From Labilibaculum manganireducens (GTDB lineage Bacteria; Bacteroidota; Bacteroidia; Bacteroidales; Marinifilaceae), in NCBI RefSeq assembly GCF_002843385.1, contig NZ_MVDE01000024.1, positions 1 through 64,000 on the forward strand: DNA of 64,000 bases. Direction: 5' to 3'. A program made the position numbers and the translations under genes. Positions 7,197 through 17,104 of the stretch are shown in pieces. The first letter of the stretch is position 1, and every line of letters begins with the position of its first letter. The notes under the pieces were generated by a model, which saw only the letters and a program-made list of their open reading frames with translations, made no database searches and was not told where the DNA came from.

Positions 7197-8411
7197 CTAT
7201 TTAAATGTTCGGGGCTTTACTGTTGCTTTGATGTTTTGAATATTTCCACTTACCAACTCAAATTCCTTTTTTACTTCTTCCTCAGTTAAAGTATTCTCTC
7301 CTTTAAATTCCAAACGTTCCCGTCCAACTCCATTAAAATAGGAGAAAATTTTACCGCTTTTTGTTTGAATTTTTAAATCGCCAACCGGCATTACAATTTC
7401 ATCGAACCATAAAAAAAGAGATTGGTTTTCATATTCCGCTTTAACTACTTTAATAGAAGAAGTATCTTCAGGATTCCATTTCTGACCGAATGTCCATTCC
7501 GGAGTTATTTTAGCTGCCGAGCTGGAATCAATATTGTTGGCGAACCATGAATAATTACCTTCTTTGCGATCACAATTGTAAAAATTGTATCTGTCACCAT
7601 ACAGGTAAGGTCTGTTTTTTTCCGGTTTATCCGGATAAGAAACGTGAAGAATAGATTTATCCCTCATTTCTGCAGGAAAATTGCAATTCAAAAAATAAAA
7701 CTGAGCATCATAATGATGCCGGGCTAAATAGAAGCTATCCACTCCCATAAATTCACAATGATTCAACACCATTTTTTGATTTTCATTTGTAGTTGCAGCA
7801 TGCCACACGGCTGCGGTATTCATCAACTCTTTAAAACTTGAATTGGAAATATAACACCATCCACGGGGACAAACAAAATCAACACCACCTTCAAAACTAC
7901 AGTTGTCGTGATAATACATTCCTTCCTTATAATTCCAAAGAGAAACCGTATCACCGCCATTGCTGGTTACATTGCAATTTGTTATAATCGTTCGTGTTCC
8001 TGTACCATAAATGGTAAACGCATGAGGCCCCAACTTGGGTTGAGTGTTTTTTATGGTGAGATTATCTAAAATAATATCATCAGCATGAATGTTGATAACC
8101 GCAGGGCCAATATAATCTCTGTTCTTTTGCCAATCTTCTCTTAGCTGAGCATATTGAATAATGGTACTGTCACGGCTTTCTCCGCGAATGGTCAGATAAT
8201 CCTGTTCTATTCTTATCTTCTCCTTGTACACACCATTCTTTACAAAAATCACCAAACGCTGATAATTGTAAAATGGCAAATGATCAATTGCCTCTGTCAG
8301 AGAGATGTAATCTCCTGTTCCGTCAGCAGCAACTACAATATCACCCTTATTGTCTGCAATAGCACAGTTTGTAAAAACTGTCAACAATGCAATGATCCAG
8401 ATATATTTCAT
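7197..8411 (-). CDS. Pectin methylesterase, carbohydrate esterase family 8
   Basis: The 404-residue protein has a signal peptide (MKYIWIIALLTVFTNCAIA; the Cys at 16 could make it a lipoprotein) and a right-handed beta-helix. It opens with the DGTGDYISLTEAIDHLP motif typical of CE8. The two catalytic Asp are visible as Asp154 (GGDTV) and Asp178 (GGVDF), and the Arg of the LGRxW position is Arg231 (YLARHH). It would remove methyl groups from homogalacturonan in the periplasm or at the cell surface. The normal GxVDFIFG is GGVDFVCPRG here, a divergent subgroup. A C-terminal extension after residue 310 is not assigned. It is the last gene of the leftward pectin locus, 69 bases after the esterase gene. 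Confidence 0.85.
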   Translation of the reverse strand: MKYIWIIALLTVFTNCAIADNKGDIVVAADGTGDYISLTEAIDHLPFYNYQRLVIFVKNGVYKEKIRIEQDYLTIRGESRDSTIIQYAQLREDWQKNRDYIGPAVINIHADDIILDNLTIKNTQPKLGPHAFTIYGTGTRTIITNCNVTSNGGDTVSLWNYKEGMYYHDNCSFEGGVDFVCPRGWCYISNSSFKELMNTAAVWHAATTNENQKMVLNHCEFMGVDSFYLARHHYDAQFYFLNCNFPAEMRDKSILHVSYPDKPEKNRPYLYGDRYNFYNCDRKEGNYSWFANNIDSSSAAKITPEWTFGQKWNPEDTSSIKVVKAEYENQSLFLWFDEIVMPVGDLKIQTKSGKIFSYFNGVGRERLEFKGENTLTEEEVKKEFELVSGNIQNIKATVKPRTFK

Positions 8412-8480
8412 TTATTCTATTTTAAATCATTTATAAATTTTGTCATTAGCTTCTAAGTACACCGAAAAACAGCGATCTTC

Positions 8481-9455
8481 TTATCCTTCAAAAACAGTGT
8501 TAAGAAAATTAAGAATGCAGTCATGTGCTTCTTCGAACCATGGATGAAAAAGCCAAAAGGGATGAGGTGTATTTTCAATTGTATGTACTTCGTGATACGT
8601 TTTATTCCTATCGAGGATATGAAACAAAGAATCTCTTCCGGCATGAAAACGTGGCAATGCACTGTTTATATACAATGTTGCGGGCATATTTTCATCCACG
8701 TAATTAATTGGAGATGCTTCCTCCCATAGTTTCGGATTTTCCTGGTAAGTAACTCCAAAAAACAGACTTGCAGCCGATGGCTTATTGGGATTAGTTATTT
8801 TTCGGCTTTCATTTGGGTCTGTATAGTCAACAACGCCATCTACATTCACCAAGGCCTGTACTCTTGACGAGTAGTTCGAATAAACCGATTCAGGATCATC
8901 AAACTTTGTTATTCCTGCTGTAGCAGCCATAAAACTTGCAAGTGTGGCTCCCGATGAGCAACCCAATACCGCTATTTTCGTTGTGTCTATGCCATATAAA
9001 TCACTATTGTGTTTTAAAAACCGAATGGCCTCCTTCAAGTCATAAACAGCAGCCGGGTATATAGCTTCAATTGACAAACGATACTCAACCGAGGCTGTTA
9101 CATAACCATCAGCAGCCAACTGCTGCGCCATTGGAACCAAATGCGATTTATTACCAGACCGCCAACCACCACCATGAATCATCATAACAACCGGTCGTTT
9201 CTGCCCGCAATCTCTGTTCGGAAGAAAAACATCCATGCGAAGCTTTCTGTTTGGTCTTATCCGGTAAACTTGATTCGGTAATGATAGAAACTCATTGGAA
9301 ACAATTTCTTTAACCGGTAAAGCTTCTGGAAAATCCTTCTTTATTTTTTTCCCTGCAGAATATACCGAAAACGAAGTGTCCTTAGGAAATTCATTTTGCC
9401 CCCAACCCATTATTGGGAGCAAAATCAGTAAAAAAAGAATTGTTTTGTATTTCAT
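8481..9455 (-). CDS. Secreted alpha/beta-hydrolase (probable acetylesterase)
   Basis: The protein has about 324 residues, a signal peptide (MKYKTILFLLILLPIMGWGQ) and a typical alpha/beta-hydrolase fold. The oxyanion motif HGGGWRSG, the nucleophile elbow GCSSG and a late His in TPHPFWLF form the expected catalytic set. The closest known group is the BD-FAE/lipase-like esterases found in pectin and xylan loci, many of which remove acetyl groups from polysaccharides; substrate is inferred from its neighbours. Met codons at 9467, 9458 and 9455 are possible starts; 9455 gives the best signal peptide. It lies between the GH95 and CE8 genes on the same strand. Confidence 0.8.
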   Translation of the reverse strand: MKYKTILFLLILLPIMGWGQNEFPKDTSFSVYSAGKKIKKDFPEALPVKEIVSNEFLSLPNQVYRIRPNRKLRMDVFLPNRDCGQKRPVVMMIHGGGWRSGNKSHLVPMAQQLAADGYVTASVEYRLSIEAIYPAAVYDLKEAIRFLKHNSDLYGIDTTKIAVLGCSSGATLASFMAATAGITKFDDPESVYSNYSSRVQALVNVDGVVDYTDPNESRKITNPNKPSAASLFFGVTYQENPKLWEEASPINYVDENMPATLYINSALPRFHAGRDSLFHILDRNKTYHEVHTIENTPHPFWLFHPWFEEAHDCILNFLNTVFEG

Positions 9456-9651
9456 CATTCCTGTCATTTTAATTTGTAAAACATATTAAACGTGGTTCTA
9501 TTTAAAAATAAAACAGCAGATATTTTATTTACGATAAGCAAAAACAAATCGCAACACCCTAACACATATGATTCAATTACAATCAGATAAATACAGGTTT
9601 CATCTTTAAATAGTCGTCACTTTTATATTGGTAAATTGTATTATAATGGCA

Positions 9652-12129
9652 TCATTTCGAGCTGATATTAATTATGTCTCCAACATTCATATTAATATCG
9701 TATTCATAAACTTTTCTAACAATTTGCTTTTGAATCGATTCACCTGAATGATTTTTTGTTTTTGGATTTGTTCTTGTTGAGAAGAAATGATTTGGATTGT
9801 CCCCTTGCGCTTCAATTAAATGCTTCCCCTGTAATGGGGTATAAGAACGAATACGGCAATTGCCGTTTATTGTAGATTCAATGACAGCATTTGTTAGCTG
9901 ACCATTTTTCCAATTCATACTTACAATAAAACCTCCACGGGATTTAAGGCCGGTTATTGCTCCTTTATCCCAAGTATCAGGTAAGGCCGGTAATAAATGA
10001 ATAGCACCGTCATGGCTTTGTAATAACATTTCTGAAATGCCTGAAGTACAACCAAAATTTCCATCTATCTGAAATGGAGGATGGGCATCAAATAAATTTG
10101 GATAGGTTCCTCCTTGTTGGCTTCCATCTTCCTGAATGGATGGACGTAATTGGTCAGCTATTAATTTTAAGGCATGATTACCATCAAGAAACCTTGCCCA
10201 GAGGTTCACTTTCCATCCCATAGACCATCCTGTAGATTCATCCCCGCGTGCAAGAAGCGAAGTTTTTGCCGCTGCCAATAACTCCGGTGTTTCAAAAGGT
10301 GATATTTGGTTGGATGGATAAAGCCCATATAAATGGGAAATGTGTCGGTGTCTATCATCCTGTTTGTCCCAATCGTGCATCCATTCCTGAAGTTGCCCCC
10401 ATTTGCCAATTTGCATGGGCGCTAACTTGTTAAATAATGAACGAAGACTGTCTGCATATTCATGATCGATATCAAGTATATCTGATGCCTCAATGACATT
10501 ATTGAATACATCGTAAACCAATTGATTGTCCATTGTTGTCCCCCCTGCAATGGTTGTACCGGAATGATGTGAATTTTCAGGCGATATGGAAGGACACACA
10601 ACCAGCCAATGATGTTCCGGTTCTTCAACCAATATATCTTTATAAAACAATGAAACACCTTTTAATACAGTGTATTTTTTCTTTAAAAAATCAACGTCAC
10701 CTGAATACATGTAGTGGTACCATAAGTGCTGACTTAACCACGCACCTCCCATTGGCCATAAACCATAATAACCTCCATCAACAACTCCTGAAATTCGCCA
10801 TATATCTGTATTATGGTGAATATTCCAACCTCTGGTACCATACATATAAGAAGACGATTGTTTACCTGTTTCTGAAATATCATCAATAAGATCAAACAAA
10901 GGTTCGTGCATTTCCGAAAGGTTTGTTGGTTCTGCAAGCCAGTAATTCATTTCCGTATTTATATTTACGGTATACTTACTATCCCAGGGCGGTTTTATTT
11001 TATTATTCCAAAGACCTTGCAGATTGGCAGCCTGTGTTCCGGGTTGCGAGCTTGAAATTAAAAGGTATCTACCAAATTGATAATATAAAGCTACTAATTG
11101 AGGATCGTTCCCCGTATTGAATTGTTCCAATCGAACGTCAGTTGGATTTTTAATAGAATCGGTAATCCCTACATTTATTTTAACCCTGTCGAAAAATTTC
11201 TTATACAAATTCGTATGGGCTTGTTTTAATTGGGCAAAATCTTTTGTAAATGCAGCATCTAAAATACTTTTCGCTTTTAATTCAGCATTTCCTGAAATAT
11301 CCTTGTAATTTTTAAAATTTGTCCCCACGGACAAATAGATAACCAGTTTATCTGCATTAGTTATAACTAAGGTACTATCAGTAGATTTTAGTTCTCCTCC
11401 TGTTATCTTTGGTTTTATGATGGAAGTAAATTTTACTTTTCCTTTTTTATTCTCATAATCGCTGCTTGTACCTTGCAGCCAAATAGCATTATTATTGCAT
11501 TTTATACTATATTTTTCATGAGGACTATTAACTGATAAAGTACACGAAACAGAGGATGGCTTATCAGCTGTTATTTCAACAGCAATAATATTATCTGCAA
11601 GAGATGAAATTACCTCGCGCCGATAAGTTACGCCCTTGGTCTTATATTCAACACTCGCAACAGCTTTTGAAATGTCTAAATCCCGATAATAATCAGTTAT
11701 ATCATGGTTGTCTGGAAATACTATTTGCAAATTTCCAACAGGCTGGTAACACATGCCGTAATTATTATCCTCCTTTGTTCTACGAGGCAGGTATTTGTCG
11801 GCTAGTTGTTGAGCTTCCTTATATTTTCCTTCAAAGATGAGTTGGCGAATTTCAGGTAAATAATCTTTAACCGCAGGTAAAATATTATTTCCCGGTTCTC
11901 CTGCCCAAACTGTTTCTTCATTAAACTGAATGGTTTCTTCAACAGTTCCACCATATACCATAGCACCTAACCTGCCATTACCAATGGGCAAAGCTTCCTC
12001 CCATATCTTTGCCGGCTTAATATACCATAGTTTTAATTTGCTTTCGGTGAAATTTTCATTATTAATTGAATTGGATGTACAACCTGTAATTGTCAGAATA
12101 CTGGCGAATAAAATTACTCTTAAAATCAT
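9652..12129 (-). CDS. Glycoside hydrolase family 95 (alpha-L-fucosidase/galactosidase type)
   Basis: The 825-residue protein starts with a lipoprotein signal ([17 protein letters not shown]) and the GH95 N-terminal domain ([38 protein letters not shown]). The catalytic (alpha/alpha)6 barrel follows with [20 protein letters not shown], the SPENSHH region expected to hold the general acid Glu, [18 protein letters not shown], and [20 protein letters not shown]95 enzymes cleave terminal alpha-L-fucose or alpha-L-galactose. In a pectin locus the target could be the fucose or L-galactose of rhamnogalacturonan side chains or xyloglucan. It lies 29 bases after kdgF. Length is normal. Confidence 0.92.
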   Translation of the reverse strand: MILRVILFASILTITGCTSNSINNENFTESKLKLWYIKPAKIWEEALPIGNGRLGAMVYGGTVEETIQFNEETVWAGEPGNNILPAVKDYLPEIRQLIFEGKYKEAQQLADKYLPRRTKEDNNYGMCYQPVGNLQIVFPDNHDITDYYRDLDISKAVASVEYKTKGVTYRREVISSLADNIIAVEITADKPSSVSCTLSVNSPHEKYSIKCNNNAIWLQGTSSDYENKKGKVKFTSIIKPKITGGELKSTDSTLVITNADKLVIYLSVGTNFKNYKDISGNAELKAKSILDAAFTKDFAQLKQAHTNLYKKFFDRVKINVGITDSIKNPTDVRLEQFNTGNDPQLVALYYQFGRYLLISSSQPGTQAANLQGLWNNKIKPPWDSKYTVNINTEMNYWLAEPTNLSEMHEPLFDLIDDISETGKQSSSYMYGTRGWNIHHNTDIWRISGVVDGGYYGLWPMGGAWLSQHLWYHYMYSGDVDFLKKKYTVLKGVSLFYKDILVEEPEHHWLVVCPSISPENSHHSGTTIAGGTTMDNQLVYDVFNNVIEASDILDIDHEYADSLRSLFNKLAPMQIGKWGQLQEWMHDWDKQDDRHRHISHLYGLYPSNQISPFETPELLAAAKTSLLARGDESTGWSMGWKVNLWARFLDGNHALKLIADQLRPSIQEDGSQQGGTYPNLFDAHPPFQIDGNFGCTSGISEMLLQSHDGAIHLLPALPDTWDKGAITGLKSRGGFIVSMNWKNGQLTNAVIESTINGNCRIRSYTPLQGKHLIEAQGDNPNHFFSTRTNPKTKNHSGESIQKQIVRKVYEYDINMNVGDIINISSK

Positions 12130-12158
12130 ATATTTCTTGTTATTTTGTATGCAAAGTC

Positions 12159-12545
12159 CTACTTTTTATGCCTGCTGTCAACACCTAAATAAGATACTCC
12201 ACTACCCGATAGAAAATCTTCCCGAACCGGACTGAATACATCTATTAATACACCCGCTTCCAGACATACTGCTCCATGTAACATATTCGGCTCAATATAT
12301 ACGCCGTCACCTACGCCAATCACCTTTTTCTCACCACCAATAATAAACTCAAACTGACCACTTGCGCAACAGGTTGTTTGTGTGTGGAAATGCTGGTGAG
12401 GTGCACCAACAGCTCCTTTCTCAAATTTCACTTTCACCATCATAATTTGATTGTCATAGCCTAAAAACTGACGGGAAACACCAGCTCCTAAATCTTCCCA
12501 TTCTAATTCTTCTGTCAAAATAAACTTCTCACTATTACGTTTCAT
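12159..12545 (-). CDS. kdgF: KdgF-like cupin, unsaturated galacturonate ring-opening protein
   Basis: The 128-residue single-domain cupin carries HQHFHTQ (His50, His52, Gln56) and a later His90 (PNMLHG). These match the metal-binding set of KdgF, which converts 4,5-unsaturated galacturonate to the linear keto-uronate. [20 protein letters not shown] and a C-terminal [11 protein letters not shown] are also family-typical. Cytoplasmic, no signal peptide. It acts on monomers released by PL10 plus GH105. The start codon coincides with the end of an intercistronic repeat element present twice just upstream, and the 5' end of that element also reads ATGAAACGT like the gene start. It is co-oriented with GH95 29 bases downstream. 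Confidence 0.88.
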   Translation of the reverse strand: MKRNSEKFILTEELEWEDLGAGVSRQFLGYDNQIMMVKVKFEKGAVGAPHQHFHTQTTCCASGQFEFIIGGEKKVIGVGDGVYIEPNMLHGAVCLEAGVLIDVFSPVREDFLSGSGVSYLGVDSRHKK

Positions 12546-12633
12546 ATGTTTATAATTTTAAGTTTTTGTCATATGGAACTTACCATATAATCATCTCCCT
12601 GTGTGTAGAAAGCTTTATACATGGACGTTTCAT
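12543..12633 (-). repeat. Intercistronic element copy A (before kdgF)
   Basis: Read on the minus strand the unit begins ATGAAACGTCCATG, contains GATGATTATATGGTAAG and TTCCATATG, and ends in AATTATAAACATATG, where the last ATG is the kdgF start codon. An imperfect hairpin forms between TATGGAAC-CCAT and ATGG-GTTTCATA. It is shared with copies B and C. Confidence 0.75.
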
Positions 12634-12751
12634 ATGTTTATAATTTGTTTTTATTTGCCATATAGCCTGTCCCGAACTTGTTTCGGGAGAACTTACCATG
12701 AACAAATAATCATTCTTCTTCGGTCACAATTGCCTGTCATGGACGTTTCAT
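12631..12751 (-). repeat. Intercistronic element copy B with inserted palindrome
   Basis: This copy is tandem to copy A and has the same ends (ATGAAACGTCCATGACAGG to CATATG on the minus strand). It carries an extra stretch of about 25 bases at 12665-12689, including the palindrome TCCCGAACTTGTTTCGGGA, which splits the shared sequence CATATGGAACTTACC. No gene starts at its downstream end; copy A follows instead. Confidence 0.7.
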
Positions 12752-12803
12752 ACCTTATTTTTAAATTAATTTTATAGATGCTTTAGTTCAATAAAGACGA
12801 ATG

Positions 12804-14441
12804 TTAATTCATAGTAAACCTATCAATATCCACATAACCTGAATCGTTTACTTTATTCATGCGTTGAGCAAAGAAACCAATTTTACTACCAATCCATCTT
12901 CCGGTATTGGCTGTGAAAGGTAAACCAACCGACTTGTAATCCAATCCATTTTCGGAATATGAAAAATGACAAATTCCTCCCACCTCAACTTTAACTTTCA
13001 AAAACAAATCGGAAGATACAGACTGAAAATCACCTGTATAATTCTCCTCCGATCCTTTGCGTGCATTCAAACAAGTAATCTCATTCAAAACCAATTCTCC
13101 ATTTTTATTCTCTACAACTACTGAGGCATAATCCTGTCCCATTACTATCAATCCAAATCTCTCACCTTCATTCAAAAGTGATAATTTTACTTTTGCAACA
13201 GCCTCAAAAGAAACAGCCGGCCATTTCTGAAGAAACAATGAAGGTACATCCCATAAATTTACAGATCCTTCAGAAGACGACTGACAATACATTCTGAAAA
13301 CACCTTTTCCAGGAAAGCTTTTTCCCCAATCGAGACCAGGATTGGCATGCCATTGCCATAACAAAGAAGGTGCATCACCATTAAATTCATCATTCATACT
13401 TTCAGGAGAAATCATCTCTGTTTGTTTAACATCAGGCTTACGATAAGTAATAACAGGTTCTCCTGTTCCATCGCCGTCAGCATCATCACCAATCACAGGC
13501 CAATTGTCTTTCCAATTCATTGGCTGCAAATGCACAACACGTCCGTATGCTTCCTGATCCTGAAAATGAAGGAACCAATCTTCACCGTCAGCCAAACTAA
13601 CCCAAGCTCCCTGATGAGGTCCGTTAATTTCTGTTTTGCCTTGACTCATAACTATCTTTGACTCATAGGGCCCTGTAATGTTTTTAGAACGAAGCACCAA
13701 TTGCCAGCCTGTAGAAACTCCACCTGCGGGAGCAAAAATATAATAATATCCATTCTTTTTATAGAATTTAGGTCCCTCAACAGTACCATTTCCATCATGA
13801 CCATCGAAAACCAAAATGCCATCGTCCAACAATGCAGTTCCATCTGGTTTCATTCGGTTAACAGCTAAAATACTTTTAATACCTGCTCTTGAACCTGCGT
13901 AACCATGTACCAAATAAGCTTGTCCGTCTTCATCCCAAAACGGGCAGGAATCAATCCATCCTTTGGCTTCTTTAATTAAGAGTGGTTCGCTCCAAGGCCC
14001 CTCTGCCTTTTCAGATTTCAACATGAAAATTCCAAAATCGGGATCGCCGTAAAAAATATAAAATGTTCCATTGTGGTAACGCAAGGATGGAGCCCATATG
14101 CCATTACCATGTTGTATTTTATTATAATGAGCTTTGGGCATTACTTTGGGTGAGGCATAAGCTATCAGTTGCCAATTTACCAAATCACGGGAATGAAGAA
14201 CAGGCAATCCTGGTGCACATCCGAAACTAGAAGCTGTCATGAAAAAATCATCGCCCACTCTAATGGCATCAGGATCGGAGTAATCAGCCTGAATAATTGG
14301 ATTGGTATAGGTACCATCTCCATTATCAGCACTTTTGAGTGTTACTTGAACTCCCTTGTAATCAGGAGATATGGTTGACTCAGAACAAGCCGAAACCAAC
14401 AAATAAACAGCTGCAAGTACACAAATCAATTTACTTTTCAT
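12804..14441 (-). CDS. Glycoside hydrolase family 43 lipoprotein
   Basis: The 545-residue protein has a lipoprotein signal (MKSKLICVLAAVYLLVSAC). The five-bladed propeller starts YTNPIIQADYSDPDAIRVGDDFF, holding the catalytic base Asp. IDSCPFWDEDGQAYLVHG follows with the pKa-modulating Asp, and TVEGPKFYKKNGYYY with the general acid Glu. A C-terminal beta-sandwich of about 200 residues (from SPESMNDEF) is of the type found in GH43 beta-xylosidases and arabinofuranosidases. It would remove arabinose, xylose or galactose side units from pectin; substrate cannot be read from sequence. It sits between PL10 (136 bases upstream) and kdgF, with two copies of the intercistronic element after its stop. 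Confidence 0.9.
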   Translation of the reverse strand: MKSKLICVLAAVYLLVSACSESTISPDYKGVQVTLKSADNGDGTYTNPIIQADYSDPDAIRVGDDFFMTASSFGCAPGLPVLHSRDLVNWQLIAYASPKVMPKAHYNKIQHGNGIWAPSLRYHNGTFYIFYGDPDFGIFMLKSEKAEGPWSEPLLIKEAKGWIDSCPFWDEDGQAYLVHGYAGSRAGIKSILAVNRMKPDGTALLDDGILVFDGHDGNGTVEGPKFYKKNGYYYIFAPAGGVSTGWQLVLRSKNITGPYESKIVMSQGKTEINGPHQGAWVSLADGEDWFLHFQDQEAYGRVVHLQPMNWKDNWPVIGDDADGDGTGEPVITYRKPDVKQTEMISPESMNDEFNGDAPSLLWQWHANPGLDWGKSFPGKGVFRMYCQSSSEGSVNLWDVPSLFLQKWPAVSFEAVAKVKLSLLNEGERFGLIVMGQDYASVVVENKNGELVLNEITCLNARKGSEENYTGDFQSVSSDLFLKVKVEVGGICHFSYSENGLDYKSVGLPFTANTGRWIGSKIGFFAQRMNKVNDSGYVDIDRFTMN

Positions 14442-14577
14442 TTTTCAATACTTTTTTAGTTTCAATTTCTTTTATCTAATGTATATAAACCTTTCTCAGC
14501 GCTCCAAATCTGTTAAAATCATAGTTATCATAAGTACTGACAAAGCAATTTTTCCTGTCTATTGTTTATATACAGCT

Positions 14578-16170
14578 TTATTTTCGAGACTGATCAGATT
14601 TTAAGTAATTAATCAGAACATTCATATTCTGGATGTACTCTTTAGTCGAAATATACAATTTGTCAGAAGAATCAGGATAGGTAGACGTATCTGTTTCATC
14701 ACCCACACGTGTTGTTGAATACTCATCACTTTGATTTTGATCCTGACCGTCCCCAATGTAAGGATGGCTAATAAAAGCATGTTTCACCAACCACCTATTT
14801 TTCTGATCAAGGGAGGAAATAATATTTTTTACCTCAGCTTCCGAAGCAACGCCATTAAATACATTACGGTTTAGATCATAGAATCGTTGAGGTGTATCAT
14901 TTTCCATAAAACAAGCCTCCTTTAGAGGCGAATCTTTTGTCACTTTATCTATATCAAGCTCATTAAGACTTTTATATTCAGACTTGAGTTCATCAAGTTG
15001 AATACGACATTTACCGTAATAATGAGCCAATAACTTTTTATCATCATTATCAAGGTAGTACGTTCCAAATTTCACATTTGATCCTTTCCGATGCACATAT
15101 ATTGGCTTATTAGTTCCTACTTCTACAAAAGTTGGATGGGTTCTATAGGTTTCTATCTGATTTTCGGGAAGTCGTGTACTCTCCAACCAACGAATTGCAT
15201 CAGGAACACGGGAAATAAATTTTTTATCTCCCGTATATTGATAAAATTTCAGTAGAAGCATTGCATTTTTGCATGTTGTTGATGGCAAAAAAGCTGCCGG
15301 CTCATAAGTTCGGGCTCCTTCTGTTTCCATATTCAAATTAAGCTGCTGTCCCCAAGCTCCGCAAGCATCTTGAGAAATCAGATAAAAATCCATACCCCGT
15401 CGAATCGGTTCCAAAAACCGTTCTTCCCCCAAAGTCAGATAGCTTTGAATCAAAAAATGAACATTTTCCCAAATTACATCGTCGTTAAATGTGTAAAACG
15501 AACTATAATCAGGATGACCCTGTTTATTGAAGTCATATTTTAACGGATACCGTTGTGGCCATCCACCTGATGCATACTGACTTTTTAAGATAAAGTCAAT
15601 TGCTTTATCAAGAGCAGGTTTATAGACTGGATCCAATTTTGCAAGATAGATTCTCAATAAAAACCTTGCTGCATCAGATGTAATATCATCGTCAAAAGTA
15701 GAATTGCCGTAATAATGCTGGAATTCTTCAAGTCTCCACCCATTTTTACCAACAGTACTATACCATTTCTTTAAAGAGCGGTCTCCGGCAAAATCGATCA
15801 TATAATTCCAGCCACCTTCGTTACTTTGCCCCCAAATAATAGCTGTTGCAACTTGTTGGGCAGCTTGATAATAATATTCGTTTTTCGTGGTTCTATAAGC
15901 ATCTAAAAATAAGTGTCCAATGCTAATTGTTCCAGGATATTGAAGCCAAATCATGGTTTTATAAGCTTCCATCTCGCCCCATCGACGAGATAAATCGGGC
16001 AAATAATACCAAACATAGCCTCCATTTGTACTCACCTCTTCAACCATAAATTGAGTGGCTTTCAGCATCGTTTCACAAATTTGTTCCTTTGAAATTTCAG
16101 ATTGAGCTTTCAGCTTCGGAACGAAAGCTAAAAGTAAAAAAATTAACAGTTGAGTTTTAGTAGATTTCAT
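14578..16170 (-). CDS. pelA: Pectate lyase, polysaccharide lyase family 10
   Basis: The 530-residue protein has a signal peptide (ending LKAQS) and an (alpha/alpha) toroid-like fold with PL10 signatures: GGYVWYYLPDLSRRWGE, IWGQSNEGGWNYMIDFAGD, NSTFDDDITSDAARFLL, GGWPQRYPL, FNDDVIWENVHFL and the region around TYRTHPTFVEVG. It would cleave de-esterified homogalacturonan by beta-elimination with calcium, producing unsaturated oligogalacturonides for GH105 and KdgF. A C-terminal section from about residue 390 contains a second conserved segment (PQRFYDLNRNVFNGVASE). It follows the LamG-like gene by 26 bases and is exported to the periplasm or outside. Length is in the range of Bacteroidota PL10 enzymes. 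Confidence 0.88.
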   Translation of the reverse strand: MKSTKTQLLIFLLLAFVPKLKAQSEISKEQICETMLKATQFMVEEVSTNGGYVWYYLPDLSRRWGEMEAYKTMIWLQYPGTISIGHLFLDAYRTTKNEYYYQAAQQVATAIIWGQSNEGGWNYMIDFAGDRSLKKWYSTVGKNGWRLEEFQHYYGNSTFDDDITSDAARFLLRIYLAKLDPVYKPALDKAIDFILKSQYASGGWPQRYPLKYDFNKQGHPDYSSFYTFNDDVIWENVHFLIQSYLTLGEERFLEPIRRGMDFYLISQDACGAWGQQLNLNMETEGARTYEPAAFLPSTTCKNAMLLLKFYQYTGDKKFISRVPDAIRWLESTRLPENQIETYRTHPTFVEVGTNKPIYVHRKGSNVKFGTYYLDNDDKKLLAHYYGKCRIQLDELKSEYKSLNELDIDKVTKDSPLKEACFMENDTPQRFYDLNRNVFNGVASEAEVKNIISSLDQKNRWLVKHAFISHPYIGDGQDQNQSDEYSTTRVGDETDTSTYPDSSDKLYISTKEYIQNMNVLINYLKSDQSRK

Positions 16171-16196
16171 CGTATTTACATTTGTAGCAAGCTTAG

Positions 16197-16874
16197 CTAA
16201 TAAATCATAAAATCATCGGGGTTAAGTTGTTGTGGAACTATTCTAATTTTGTAAATCATTCCTTTAAACCAAGACCGTTTATTCAAACGAACACCAATTG
16301 AGCAGTTGCCAGTCTCGATTGGTTGATAAGAAAACGACTCGGACAATTCCTTTTTTCCATTGACAAAAGTTGTCAAGCTATTAGGCCTCACAACTAAAGC
16401 AACATGATACCATTGTCCAAGCTGATGAGTAAGTTGTTCGTTAATTAAGGCTTTTTTGTCATTTCCGGAAGCCGCAAAACCATCGAAATACCAGATATCC
16501 GTAACTGCACGGATTTCCAGCAACATTCTATTACCTAAGACCTCACCAATATGAAGAATCCGCTGTTCGAAAGAAGCATTTATATCCGGACAAAAAATCA
16601 TTTCTACGGTAAATTCCTTCATCGATTTAAGAGGCATTTCCTGTAAAATAAGAGCATCACTACTTCCATTAAAGGAAACAGCTTTTCCATAAGGAGAATC
16701 AACCAGTTTTGGCTGACCAAGTATCTTTATCTGTTTTGAGTTCTGTTGCAACAAATCAGCCACTAACCACTCTGTATGAAATTTTACTGTGGATTTTTTT
16801 TCTGAGTTTTGACCATTCCCAGAGAAGGGGAAATACATAAAAAACAAGACTAGCAATATTGGAGTAATCTTCAT
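16197..16874 (-). CDS. LamG/concanavalin-like lectin-fold secreted protein
   Basis: The 225-residue protein has a signal peptide (ending SGNGQ) and a single jelly-roll domain. GKAVSFNGSSDALIL, FTVEMIFCP, WYHVALVVRPNSLTTFVNGKKEL and IYKIRIVPQQLNPDDFM are typical of LamG_3 domains. No catalytic residues are evident. Such proteins often bind glycans or accompany glycosidases. It lies 26 bases before PL10 and downstream of SusD, so a carbohydrate-binding helper role is likely but inferred. Confidence 0.75.
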   Translation of the reverse strand: MKITPILLVLFFMYFPFSGNGQNSEKKSTVKFHTEWLVADLLQQNSKQIKILGQPKLVDSPYGKAVSFNGSSDALILQEMPLKSMKEFTVEMIFCPDINASFEQRILHIGEVLGNRMLLEIRAVTDIWYFDGFAASGNDKKALINEQLTHQLGQWYHVALVVRPNSLTTFVNGKKELSESFSYQPIETGNCSIGVRLNKRSWFKGMIYKIRIVPQQLNPDDFMIY

Positions 16875-17045
16875 TTGTCTGTTTTTTTATTGAACTCAAC
16901 AAAATTCATTGCAAATTCCTTTTAAAGGGAAGTAATAAATAGTGTTTATCCAATTTGAGAACTTATATTACAATCTCTATTTAAATAACAGAGATTAGCT
17001 TCGTACTTTGTTACCATTCACCTAAATTCAGAGATAAAAAGCAAA

Positions 17046-17075
17046 GATAATCCGTCAACGAATCGACGGATTATC
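17046..17075 (-). terminator. Hairpin after susD (terminator or attenuator)
   Basis: GATAATCCGTC and GACGGATTATC form a perfect 11-bp stem with an 8-base loop. On the minus strand a T-rich stretch (TTTGCTTTTTATC) follows. It lies 30 bases after the susD stop and before the enzyme genes, so it may end or weaken transcription after susCD and favour their higher level. Confidence 0.65.
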
Positions 17076-17104
17076 CTATTTCTTATTAAGAATTTAAAGC
17101 ATTC

